Below, in pieces: positions 16,309 through 22,945 of a DNA stretch of 64,000 nucleotides. The stretch spans positions 930,001-994,000 of the forward strand of contig NZ_JADBDT010000001.1 in assembly GCF_014873485.1 (NCBI RefSeq), read 5' to 3'. Source of the stretch: Sphingopyxis sp. OAS728. Lineage in GTDB: Bacteria; Pseudomonadota; Alphaproteobacteria; Sphingomonadales; Sphingomonadaceae. The translations under genes were made by a program, and so were the position numbers. How positions within the stretch are numbered: the first letter of the stretch is position 1; each line of letters opens with the position of its first letter. The notes beneath the pieces were generated by a model. The model made no database searches, was not told the DNA's origin, and was given only the letters and a program-made list of their open reading frames with translations.

Positions 16309-16644
16309 ATGGCACGACGCTGGAACTATCGAGGAGCTAGGCGCGCTCGGGTATCGAGCACCCACATTCTGCTGAGCGCGGGCGCAATCGGCGCGCTTGC
16401 CGGCATCGGATCGATCGGCACGACGCCCGAAGGTCGGGCGCAGCTTTACGACGTCGCGAGCGAAGCGAGCGTCGCCGCAGGATTAGCGCGCGAGCGCGCG
16501 CCGGAAGCGGGCGATCATTGGCGCAGATGCGATGATGCGCGCGGAGCCGGGACGGCCCCCATCTATCGCGGTGAGCCAGGATATCGCGATGGCCTCGATG
16601 CGGACAACGACGGTATCGCCTGCGAGCCGTATCGCGGCCAGTAG
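16309..16644 (+). CDS. Excalibur calcium-binding domain protein
   Basis: A 111-residue protein with a basic N-terminus, one membrane-spanning or signal-anchor segment (about 20-37, LLSAGAIGALAGIGSIG) and a C-terminal Excalibur motif (YRDGLDADNDGIACEPYRG, residues 91-109). This has the D-x-D-x-D-G calcium loop closed by Cys71-like and Cys104-type cysteines. Excalibur domains sit at the ends of extracellular nucleases and surface proteins. Here no catalytic domain precedes it, so it is probably a small envelope protein of the mobile element. It is 18 bp downstream of traD and could be cotranscribed. Confidence 0.7.
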   Translation: MARRWNYRGARRARVSSTHILLSAGAIGALAGIGSIGTTPEGRAQLYDVASEASVAAGLARERAPEAGDHWRRCDDARGAGTAPIYRGEPGYRDGLDADNDGIACEPYRGQ

Positions 16645-16652
16645 CGCGAAGG

Positions 16653-17093
16653 CTATTTAGCCTTTGCGCGGCCGCGTGCGGCGGGCTTACGGCCGCCGCC
16701 GCGCCCCTTTGTTCCGAGGCCGATCGATTTGGCGAGTTCGCGGCGCTTCTCAGCATAGTTGGGAGCAACCATCGGATAGTCCTTCGTTAGGTTCCATTTC
16801 GCGCGATACTCGTCCGGCGTCATGCCGTGATCGGTCGCAAGGTGGCGGCGAAGCATTTTCATTTTTTTGCCGTCTTCAAGACAGACGATGTAGTCGGGCT
16901 TTATTGACGCGCGCACGGAGACGGCGGGCTGTTGCGGCTCAGCTTCCGGAGCCGACTTGGTGCCGAGACCCGAGAGGGCTTCATGCACCGAACGAATGAT
17001 CAGAGGAATATCCGACAAGGCGACTTTATTGTTGCTGACGTGCGCCGCCACAATGTCGGCGGTCAGCGTTACCAGCGTTTCGGAATCTTCCAT
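16653..17093 (-). CDS. MucR/Ros-family transcriptional regulator
   Basis: A 146-residue protein starting MEDSETLVTLTADIVAAHVS (an ATG three codons upstream is possible). MucR features: an N-terminal oligomerisation region, DYIVCLEDGKKMKMLRRHLA (about 69-88) as the zinc finger with a degenerate second cysteine, then DHGMTPDEYRAKWNL and YPMVAPNYAEKRRELAKSIG. MucR proteins are AT-rich-binding, H-NS-like repressors that control surface polysaccharides, cell cycle and mobile DNA in alphaproteobacteria. As the last gene of the ardC operon, it likely silences or tunes element functions. The tail is lysine/arginine-rich. Confidence 0.85.
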   Translation of the reverse strand: MEDSETLVTLTADIVAAHVSNNKVALSDIPLIIRSVHEALSGLGTKSAPEAEPQQPAVSVRASIKPDYIVCLEDGKKMKMLRRHLATDHGMTPDEYRAKWNLTKDYPMVAPNYAEKRRELAKSIGLGTKGRGGGRKPAARGRAKAK

Positions 17094-17119
17094 CTTGCAC
17101 ACATCCTTCGAGGTCTAAG

Positions 17120-18040
17120 CTACTTCGCTTTACCCTCTAGCGATGCAATCCGTTCCGAACAAATGGCATGTACGGCGCGGCCCAATTCTTCGACGCGTTC
17201 GCCAAGCCAGAGCAACTCCTCTTCGTTGATGCGATAATGCTTCGAATAGCGGGCTTTGACGTAAGCTTCCTTGAGCTTCTCGAAGCGCGAACGATCAGCT
17301 TTGATCTCGCGCGGCCAAGCATCAACGAGCCGCATATCGATGCGCTCGGCTTGTGTCCGCAGGAAGCCAAGATTGTGGACATGCGGTGTGTAGAATGTGC
17401 AGACCAGCAAGACGCAGTGATAAAGCCGCTCTGCAGACTGATGTAGAATGAATGCCGCTTCTTTGGGACGCTTCTGGGCTACGAGGTCACGCGAAGTGTT
17501 CAGATATACGACCGCGCTCGGATACCATTCCTCAAAGTACTCCTGCGCCATCGCGAGCGCCTGCTGCGGCGTCTTCGGCTTTGGGGTGTGCAGTTCCTTC
17601 GCGTCGGACTCGTAAAGCGCGATGCCATCCTTCGCGATGTCCATGAAGAAATAGCGCCCATGCGCTAGGCCGTCATTCACCTCCTGCATCGTGTGAACGA
17701 TGAAGTTCACCGGCGTGTGCAGCGTCTTGTCGATGGCAAGTTCGCGGTTGAGGCGGTCCTCGACCTTGAGCCAATAATCAACTTTGTCGGTAAGGCGCTT
17801 GTCGCTGACGATGATGAGCAGATCGAAGTCGGAACGATAGCCCTTCGCGGTGTGCGGCTCGTCGACCCAGCCACCACGCGCATAGCTGCCGTAGAGTATC
17901 AACTTCTCGATCCGGCCTTTCTTCTTCCAGCTCATCGTCGCGAGCGCGATGCTGTCGGCGAATTCTTCGAAGATGATCTGCTTCACGCGCTCGATTTCGC
18001 GCTGCTTGTTGGCTGGAAGATGATCGAGGTCGGTGCGCAT
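17120..18040 (-). CDS. Fused nucleotidyltransferase (MNT-like) and HEPN domain protein
   Basis: A 306-residue two-domain protein; the ATG at 18038-18040 follows AGGGTGAAAACA. The N-terminal half is a Pol-beta-type nucleotidyltransferase: GSYARGGW (51-58) and the metal-binding SDFDLL (70-75, Asp71 and Asp73). The C-terminal half (about 160-300) is a helical HEPN domain with FILHQSAERLYHCVLLV (197-213) and a KARYSKHY segment, near the R-x4-6-H RNase motif of the family but with spacing three. In many genomes MNT and HEPN are separate toxin-antitoxin partners, where MNT adenylylates HEPN; here both are on one chain. It lies 58 bp after the 81-residue gene of the ardC operon. A defensive or stability role is inferred. 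Confidence 0.75.
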   Translation of the reverse strand: MRTDLDHLPANKQREIERVKQIIFEEFADSIALATMSWKKKGRIEKLILYGSYARGGWVDEPHTAKGYRSDFDLLIIVSDKRLTDKVDYWLKVEDRLNRELAIDKTLHTPVNFIVHTMQEVNDGLAHGRYFFMDIAKDGIALYESDAKELHTPKPKTPQQALAMAQEYFEEWYPSAVVYLNTSRDLVAQKRPKEAAFILHQSAERLYHCVLLVCTFYTPHVHNLGFLRTQAERIDMRLVDAWPREIKADRSRFEKLKEAYVKARYSKHYRINEEELLWLGERVEELGRAVHAICSERIASLEGKAK

Positions 18041-18098
18041 TGTTTTCACCCTGTAATTCCGTTGGCCGGATGGCAAGTGCCATCCGGCCAAGCCGCCG

Positions 18099-18344
18099 TC
18101 ACCACGGCCAGAATTTCCACCACCACGGATCTTTCTCATCCATCGCCTTCATGAGGATGCGGAGGCTCGACGCGAAATGGCGCTCGACATCGCTGATGTC
18201 GAACCGTTCAGCTATCAGCGAATAGCTCTGCTCGTCGACGCGGATCGCGAGGAAGACCTTGCGGTCCATGCCATTCATCCGGTCGACGGCGCGCTCGGCG
18301 CGGCGAAGGCGAAGCCGCTCTTCGCGGCTCATGCGCCCGCTCAT
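18099..18344 (-). CDS. Small HTH protein resembling sigma-70 region 4
   Basis: An 81-residue protein: MSGRMSREERLRLRRAERAV, then VFLAIRVDEQSYSLIAERF, DISDVERHFASSLRILMKAM and a Trp-rich tail (DPWWWKFWPW). The middle has the A-x-x-x-x-x-S-Y-x-x-I-A-x-x-F-x-I-S pattern of sigma-factor region 4, an HTH that contacts -35 elements. Without a region 2 it cannot be a full sigma factor; it may act as a small regulator. Its ATG overlaps the ardC stop in an ATGA, so translation is coupled to ArdC. Confidence 0.65.
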   Translation of the reverse strand: MSGRMSREERLRLRRAERAVDRMNGMDRKVFLAIRVDEQSYSLIAERFDISDVERHFASSLRILMKAMDEKDPWWWKFWPW

Positions 18345-19234
18345 TGTTCGACTCCCGCGAAAGCGAGCAGGAAATCGGTCGCCTTACTCGCCTGACTGGC
18401 CGCGCGGAAGATCGCCTTCTCATCGCCGCGCAGCACCGATAGCCACGACGCGATATAATCCGAATGCCGAACGGTGGGAGCGATGCCGAGCGATGCGCAA
18501 GTGAACGCCGCCGCCATTTCGGCGACAAGCTCCTCCTTGGCATAGGCTTCCGATCCGAACCCGCCCTTCTGATCACGGTCCAACCGCGTGCCGTGGCCGG
18601 TCCAATGGCCAAGCTCGTGCAGCGCCGTGCGATACCAGTTGATCGGCTCAGGGAATGCTGCCTGTGGCGGCACCTGAACAAAGTCATGTCTCGCGCTGTA
18701 GAACGCTTCGCCGCCTCCGATCTGAAAGCGTGCGCCGCTTGCAGCGATCAGCGCGTCGGCCTCGGCAACCGCGAGGACCGGGTCGACCGCCGCAGCATCG
18801 GGTGTGAAATCGTCGGGCAGACCTTCGCACTGCTCGAGATTGAACACGGTGAAGCGTTTGAGGAAAGCCACCTGACGCGCTTCGCGATCCTCGCCGCGCG
18901 ACGCTTCGGCTTCGGACTTCGGCGTAAAGCGGTCGGCATAGCAAATAATCGTGCCCTTCTCGCCGCGACGGACATTTCCGCCAGCTGCTGCGGCCTGCCG
19001 GTAGGTAAGCCAGCGCTGCGAAGCGAAACCGCGATGCACGACTTCGGCCCACAGAATAAGCACATTGATCCCCGAATATTTGCGGCCCGTTCCCGCGTTT
19101 TGCGGCATCGTGCATTCGCATGCCGCGCTGTCCCAAGGCCGCACCCAAGGCAGTCGCCCTTCTTCCAATTCGGCGATGATCCGGCCCGTGACCTCGGCAT
19201 AAAGGCTCCGCCGCTCGATCTTCTCCGCTCGCAT
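18341..19234 (-). CDS. ardC: ArdC-family antirestriction protein (ssDNA-binding metallopeptidase)
   Basis: A 297-residue protein. The N-terminal ArdC/DUF1738 part (YAEVTGRIIAELEEGRLPWV, about 12-31; GINVLILW; RWLTYRQA) binds single-stranded DNA. The C-terminal zincin has HELGHWTGH (206-214) with a third ligand in EELVAEMAAAF (234-244). ArdC proteins protect incoming DNA against restriction in the recipient. Leading the element's operon (ardC, the sigma-4-like gene, MNT-HEPN, mucR) fits early expression after transfer. The start is the ATG at 19232-19234 after a GAGAGAGGAT purine-rich stretch. Confidence 0.9.
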   Translation of the reverse strand: MRAEKIERRSLYAEVTGRIIAELEEGRLPWVRPWDSAACECTMPQNAGTGRKYSGINVLILWAEVVHRGFASQRWLTYRQAAAAGGNVRRGEKGTIICYADRFTPKSEAEASRGEDREARQVAFLKRFTVFNLEQCEGLPDDFTPDAAAVDPVLAVAEADALIAASGARFQIGGGEAFYSARHDFVQVPPQAAFPEPINWYRTALHELGHWTGHGTRLDRDQKGGFGSEAYAKEELVAEMAAAFTCASLGIAPTVRHSDYIASWLSVLRGDEKAIFRAASQASKATDFLLAFAGVEQ

Positions 19235-19757
19235 ATCCTCTCTCCTTCAAACCACCGCACCCCGGCTCGGAAGGGGGCGGGGTGGGCGGCAGGAGGGAGC
19301 CGGCAGACCCGCGACGACGGGCGGGCTGCATCCGAAGGACCGGAACGAAGAGGCGGACCCGCGGCACGCGAGTTGCAGCCCGGCCGCGCGGGGCTAGAGG
19401 CGAGTGACGCCCACCCTGCCCCCGCCCTGACGGGGACAATAACGCCGCCGCAAAGCGGCGACCGCTGGTCCCAATCCAGACGACTCGACAAAGGATCGCG
19501 CCGCTCGCGGTGCGGCAGTCTGGGCGCGACCGTCCCAGACGGTCTCGATTCCGAGGGCGTGAGACTGAAAGTGAAAAATATTACAAATATTTTTAGGTAG
19601 ACGGTAGCGGACAACGTCGGACAGTAGCGGACAACAAGATACTCTATGTGGTCATGCGCGCCACTTTGTCGCTTCCTATAGCATTGACGAAACGCAAAAT
19701 AACACCAACCTTCATCACTGGGAGATCAAACAACACCAACTGATGGAGAAGATGCTT
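19235..19757. other. Divergent regulatory region between ardC and alpA
   Basis: About 520 bp without a convincing gene. It contains an inverted repeat GACCGT-CCCAG-ACGGTC (19528-19544), an AT-rich tract (19573-19596) and the three decameric repeats at 19604-19633. These elements probably control the ardC operon and alpA. The ardC-proximal half is very GC-rich with no structure I can name. Confidence 0.5.
19604..19633 (+). repeat. Three tandem decamers sharing CGGACA, operator or iteron candidate
   Basis: GTAGCGGACA, ACGTCGGACA and GTAGCGGACA follow each other without gaps, one per helical turn, next to an AT-rich tract and about 125 bp upstream of alpA. Phase-matched repeats of this type bind regulators or excision/replication proteins. 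The bound protein is unknown. Confidence 0.5.
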
Positions 19758-19982
19758 ATGACGTCCCTGCCCCCTCCCGATCGTTTCCTTCGTCTCAACA
19801 CCGTTCTCGATCGCACTGGCCTCAGCCGGGCGACGCTCTACCGAAAGATCGCCGCCGGCACCTTCCCCCACCAGGTCAAGATAGCCGACCGCTGCTGCGG
19901 CTGGCGTGAATCCGAAGTCGCCGCGTGGCAGCGCGATCCCATCGGGTTCAGGGTTTCCGACCTTCCGTCGATCGCAGCCTGA
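19758..19982 (+). CDS. AlpA-family regulatory protein (MerR-type HTH)
   Basis: A 74-residue protein. The ATG at 19758 is chosen because GGAG lies nine bases upstream; ATGs five and two codons earlier are alternatives. FLRLNTVLDRTGLSRATLYR, then KIAAGTFPHQVKI and WRESEVAAW form the AlpA/excisionase winged HTH found beside tyrosine integrases, where it activates integrase or acts in excision. It is about 1.4 kb from the integrase start-side genes and divergent from the ardC operon. Small size and motif order are fully typical. Confidence 0.85.
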   Translation: MTSLPPPDRFLRLNTVLDRTGLSRATLYRKIAAGTFPHQVKIADRCCGWRESEVAAWQRDPIGFRVSDLPSIAA

Positions 19983-20032
19983 CTTCCACGCGAGAAGCCC
20001 CGCGCCGCCGAAGCGGTGCGGGGCTTTCGGCC

Positions 20033-20356
20033 TCAGTCGGCCGGATTCCAGATCAGGGCGTAGCCGTCTTCGCCATCCTGGCCGGCAGCGCGGCCGAGGT
20101 TCGCATAGAGCCTGCGCGGGCCGAATTCCGGGGCGGCGAGGCTCAGCGAAACATATTGCTCGCCCGACACCTGCCCGACGCGGATCCAGCCGGCACCGAT
20201 CTCGACGCCTTCCGAATAGACCCGATAGTCGGGCTGGACATCGCCGCTTTTCGAGCGGTTGGTCCGGATCTCGATCGCGGCGCGGATCGAGAGGGTTTTC
20301 AGTTGGCCCACGAAACCCTGTTCGATGGTGCCGTTCACAAAGCCGATAGCTGCCAT
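20033..20356 (-). CDS. DUF736 domain-containing protein
   Basis: A 107-residue protein. The ATG at 20354-20356 follows GAGGAGACGACAA, a strong ribosome binding site. MAAIGFVNGTIEQGFVGQLK, IEIRTNRSKSGDVQPDYRVY and GAGWIRVGQ...YVSLSL are the DUF736 signature, a small beta-rich protein widespread on plasmids and integrative elements of alphaproteobacteria. Its molecular role is unknown; genomic association with conjugation modules suggests an element-maintenance or transfer-related job. It is transcribed opposite to alpA. Confidence 0.85.
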   Translation of the reverse strand: MAAIGFVNGTIEQGFVGQLKTLSIRAAIEIRTNRSKSGDVQPDYRVYSEGVEIGAGWIRVGQVSGEQYVSLSLAAPEFGPRRLYANLGRAAGQDGEDGYALIWNPAD

Positions 20357-20903
20357 TTGTCGTCTCCTCAAATTTTGCCGCGAGAACCATTTCCGCGACA
20401 TGGGCTGACCAGAGACCGGCGCATGAGGCACAGCGCATACCCGCAGGGCCGTAGCGAAGCAGAGGACTTGAGGCGGCGTGATTTTTGGAGCGAAGCGGCC
20501 GCGAGGAGACGGCGAAGCCGGCGGGGAAATAATCGCGCCACCGATGGTTATGCGGGGCGCCGCTCCGGTCCAGGTCGAATGCCCGTCGCCGGAGATGGTA
20601 TCGCGACTCCAGATGGAGATGCGGAAGCCCGTCGACTCGTTACGGCACCACCATGGTTAAGTGGGCCCGGGAAGCCCGCACCCAGCCCCTGGGCCCGCGC
20701 GCTCGCCGAAATATCAACGAACTGCCCGCCGGGGGCCCCAATTCGGGGCAGCGAAGATCGAAAACGCTTCAAACGCCGGGTTAAAGTGATCGAACGAGCC
20801 TTATCCGAGCGATTTCGCTGTTCCGTCACAATTCCGGCACATAGGCTTAATCCAGCAAATCCGTCCGCTGCCATGGGGGGAAGCGACCGAACTCATGGTG
20901 GTT

Positions 20904-20957
20904 GGTGGGGGCGATGACCACATCGTCGGCGGCGCGAAGGGGTGCCTTCGCGCCGCC
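20904..20957 (+). repeat. Double-hairpin repeat unit, copy 1
   Basis: Begins GGTGGGGGCGATG. It contains a small hairpin (CGATG-ACCA-CATCG) and then a perfect 13-bp stem (GGCGGCGCGAAGG, loop GGTG, 20928-20957) followed by TTTCTTTT. The second hairpin alone would pass as a terminator, but the whole unit recurs 185 bp downstream. Confidence 0.75.
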
Positions 20958-21088
20958 TTTCTTTTGGCCGCCGCGGCGTCCGCAAATGGGACTGCCCGGT
21001 GATCAATCCATCTGGTCGAAAAGCACCGATCGCGATATCTTCGTTCGCGAAGAACTTCCGTCGGCGCGGTCGTCCACCCGCAGCCGGA

Positions 21089-21147
21089 GGTGGGGGCGAT
21101 GCCAACGGACATCGTGGGGCGGCGCGAAGCGAAAGCTTCGCGCCGCC
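21089..21147 (+). repeat. Double-hairpin repeat unit, copy 2
   Basis: Also begins GGTGGGGGCGATG. The small hairpin is CGATG-CCAACGGA-CATCG, and the large one is a perfect 13-bp stem (GGCGGCGCGAAGC) with a GAAA tetraloop (21118-21147). Stem sequences are conserved while loops differ, which argues for selection on structure. Confidence 0.75.
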
Positions 21148-21361
21148 GTCGTTTCTCATGATCTTCGCGGCGCCTCCGGGGGAGGCGGCGCGCCGCACGA
21201 AAAGCGCCGCGCCGGGCCGCAGGTCCGGCGCGACAGCAGCCGCAGGGAAATTTGGCGGGCAGCCGAAGCCAACCGTGCAAACGCGCGACCTCTGGCGGCG
21301 TCTGCCGCCGTCAGTGTGCGACCATTTGAGGCCGCGCTCTATTTTACGAGAGAACCCCGCG

Positions 21362-22576
21362 TCATGCCGCTTCGAGCGGCAACGCGTTCTTTTCAACCGC
21401 GCGTAGCTCGTCGAGATAGTCGCTCCACCACTGGTGCATGGCGACACGCTCGTCCCAATAGCGCCCGCGATTGTAAATTCCGCGGACCATGTTTGCGTCG
21501 GCGTGTGCAAGTGAACGCTCGATCGCATCCGATTGCCACTTCCCGCTTTCGTTGAGCAGTGTCGAAGCCGTCGTTCTGAGGCCGTGCGCCGTCACTTCAC
21601 CCTTGGCGTATCCCATCCTGCGGAAGGCTTGGTTCATTGTATTTTCGCTCATCGGCCGACGCGAGGTGTGGAAGGCGGGGAAGACAAAACCCTCGGGGCC
21701 TGTCAGGTCGTACAGTGTTTTAAGATAGGCAAGCACCTGCCGCGACAGCGGCACGGCATGGGGCCGCCGCATTTTCATGCGCTCCAGCGGCACTGTCCAA
21801 ACGGCTTTGTCGAAGTCGATCTCGCCCCACAACGCCTGTCGCAGTTCGCCCGGCCGTGCCATCACATGTGGCGCGATCTGACAGGCGAGCCGGGTGATGG
21901 CGTTGCCAGGATAACTGTCGATCGCGCGAAGCAGCCCGCCAACGGCATCAGGTTCGAGCAACGCCGCATGGTGCGTGACGCGAGGGGCAATGAGTGCCCC
22001 CTGCAAGACTGCAGTTGGATCAGCCTCGCCCCTGCCCGTTGCCACAGCGTAGCGGAAGACGCGGCCGGCGAACGATCGCGCCCGGCGCGCGGTCTCATGC
22101 TTCCCGCGCGCTTCGATCCTTTTCAATGCCGCGAGGATCTCGATAGGTTTGATGTCGGCTACGGGCATGCCCGCAATGGGCTTGAGCTGGTCCAGAAGCC
22201 AATTGGCTTTGGTCGTGGTTGCCTCAGCGCGGCCCTCCGCAACCGTCTTCTCGATATATTCCTTCGCAAGATCACCGAAGGTGTTTGCGGCCTTGAACTG
22301 CGCAACGAGCTTATCGCGCTTCCGATCGGCAAGCGGGTCAATGCCGTCGCGTAGTTTTCGCCGGGCATCGTCTCGCAGCTGCCTAGCCTCCGCCAGCCGA
22401 ACTTCGGGATAGGCACCCAAGGCGATCCGGTTAGCCTTTCCGAGAAAGCGATATTTAAACCGCCAAAGCTTCGCCCCACTCGGTCGCACTTCCAAATAGA
22501 GCCCCCCCGCGTCGGTCCGGCTATAGGGTCTACTTTCAGCCTTCAACGACCGGATCATAACATCAGTAAGAGACAT
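21362..22576 (-). CDS. P4-type tyrosine integrase (DUF4102 arm-binding domain)
   Basis: A 404-residue site-specific recombinase. The N-terminal DUF4102 domain (LTDVMIRSLKAESRPYSRTD...LYLEVRPSGAKLWRFKYRF) binds arm sites. A SAM-like core-binding domain covers about 95-190. The catalytic domain has R241 (ARPGELR), H331-x-x-R334 (HGLRTTAS), H358 (SLAHAD) and the nucleophile Y368 (GIYNRG). All catalytic residues are present, so it should be active. Its start lies 230 bp from the 3' end of tRNA-Leu, the usual target of this family, so it most likely integrated the 1-22.8 kb element there. No excisionase other than the AlpA-like protein is seen. Confidence 0.95.
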   Translation of the reverse strand: MSLTDVMIRSLKAESRPYSRTDAGGLYLEVRPSGAKLWRFKYRFLGKANRIALGAYPEVRLAEARQLRDDARRKLRDGIDPLADRKRDKLVAQFKAANTFGDLAKEYIEKTVAEGRAEATTTKANWLLDQLKPIAGMPVADIKPIEILAALKRIEARGKHETARRARSFAGRVFRYAVATGRGEADPTAVLQGALIAPRVTHHAALLEPDAVGGLLRAIDSYPGNAITRLACQIAPHVMARPGELRQALWGEIDFDKAVWTVPLERMKMRRPHAVPLSRQVLAYLKTLYDLTGPEGFVFPAFHTSRRPMSENTMNQAFRRMGYAKGEVTAHGLRTTASTLLNESGKWQSDAIERSLAHADANMVRGIYNRGRYWDERVAMHQWWSDYLDELRAVEKNALPLEAA

Positions 22577-22640
22577 CGACTCAACTCCTGCAAGCAGGCC
22601 TTGGCCAGCGTCGGATCATCGACACGACATCTGGGAGACG

Positions 22641-22695
22641 AATGGGGCCACCGGAAATTGAAGTTGGGGCCATCGCCCTATCCGGTGGCCCCATT
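22641..22695. repeat. 15-bp inverted repeat between integrase and tRNA-Leu
   Basis: AATGGGGCCACCGGA (22641-22655) is exactly complementary to TCCGGTGGCCCCATT (22681-22695), with a 25-bp spacer that itself contains GGGGCCAT. It could be a terminator, an integrase arm-site pair or a regulatory dyad for the integrase promoter. Position at the attachment end favours a recombination role. Confidence 0.7.
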
Positions 22696-22806
22696 TCGAC
22701 TGAGATCGAGTGAAATATCCTCGGACGCCAAAAGACAAGACCAAGGAGAAAATGGCAGATTTCTGCCGTTTTGTCGATGGTGGTGGGTCGTCATGAGAAC
22801 GGAAAG

Positions 22807-22891
22807 TGGTGCCCCTGGCCGGACTCGAACCAGCACTCCTTGCGGAACCGCATTTTGAGTGCGGCGCGTCTACCAATTTCACCACAGGGGC
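22807..22891 (-). tRNA. tRNA-Leu (anticodon CAA)
   Basis: An 85-nt cloverleaf on the minus strand: acceptor stem GCCCCTG/CAGGGGC, anticodon stem CCGCA/TGCGG with loop CTCAAAA (anticodon CAA), a variable arm (TTCCGCAAGGA) as expected for class II tRNA-Leu, T-loop GGTTCGAGTCC and an encoded 3' CCA. The 3' end faces the integrase, so the last bases are the probable attachment core. Confidence 0.95.
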
Positions 22892-22945
22892 ACGCCGCTT
22901 GCAGCGCGGCGCATCCCCTAAAGCGATGCGCTATATTTTGCCAAG

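Larger units (their letters stand above)
20357..21361. other. GC-rich non-coding region with two repeated hairpin units
   Basis: Roughly 1 kb between DUF736 and the integrase stop with no credible gene. Frames on both strands are arginine/alanine/proline-rich shadows of GC-rich DNA. The notable content is the duplicated double-hairpin unit (20904-20957 and 21089-21147). The intervening sequence is not obviously repeated. Confidence 0.55.

Noticed and set aside
20893..21555. Two overlapping long frames (211 and 217 codons) in the hairpin-repeat region
   Set aside because: Arg/Pro/Ala-rich, without ribosome binding sites, and they read through perfect hairpins and the integrase 3' end.
1..22800. 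Insertion sequences or transposases in the accessory region
   Set aside because: No DDE motif protein, terminal inverted repeat pair or target duplication was recognised.
1..22800. Second copy of the tRNA-Leu 3' end (left attachment site)
   Set aside because: No matching stretch was noticed by eye; it may lie outside the window. A direct-repeat search would settle it.
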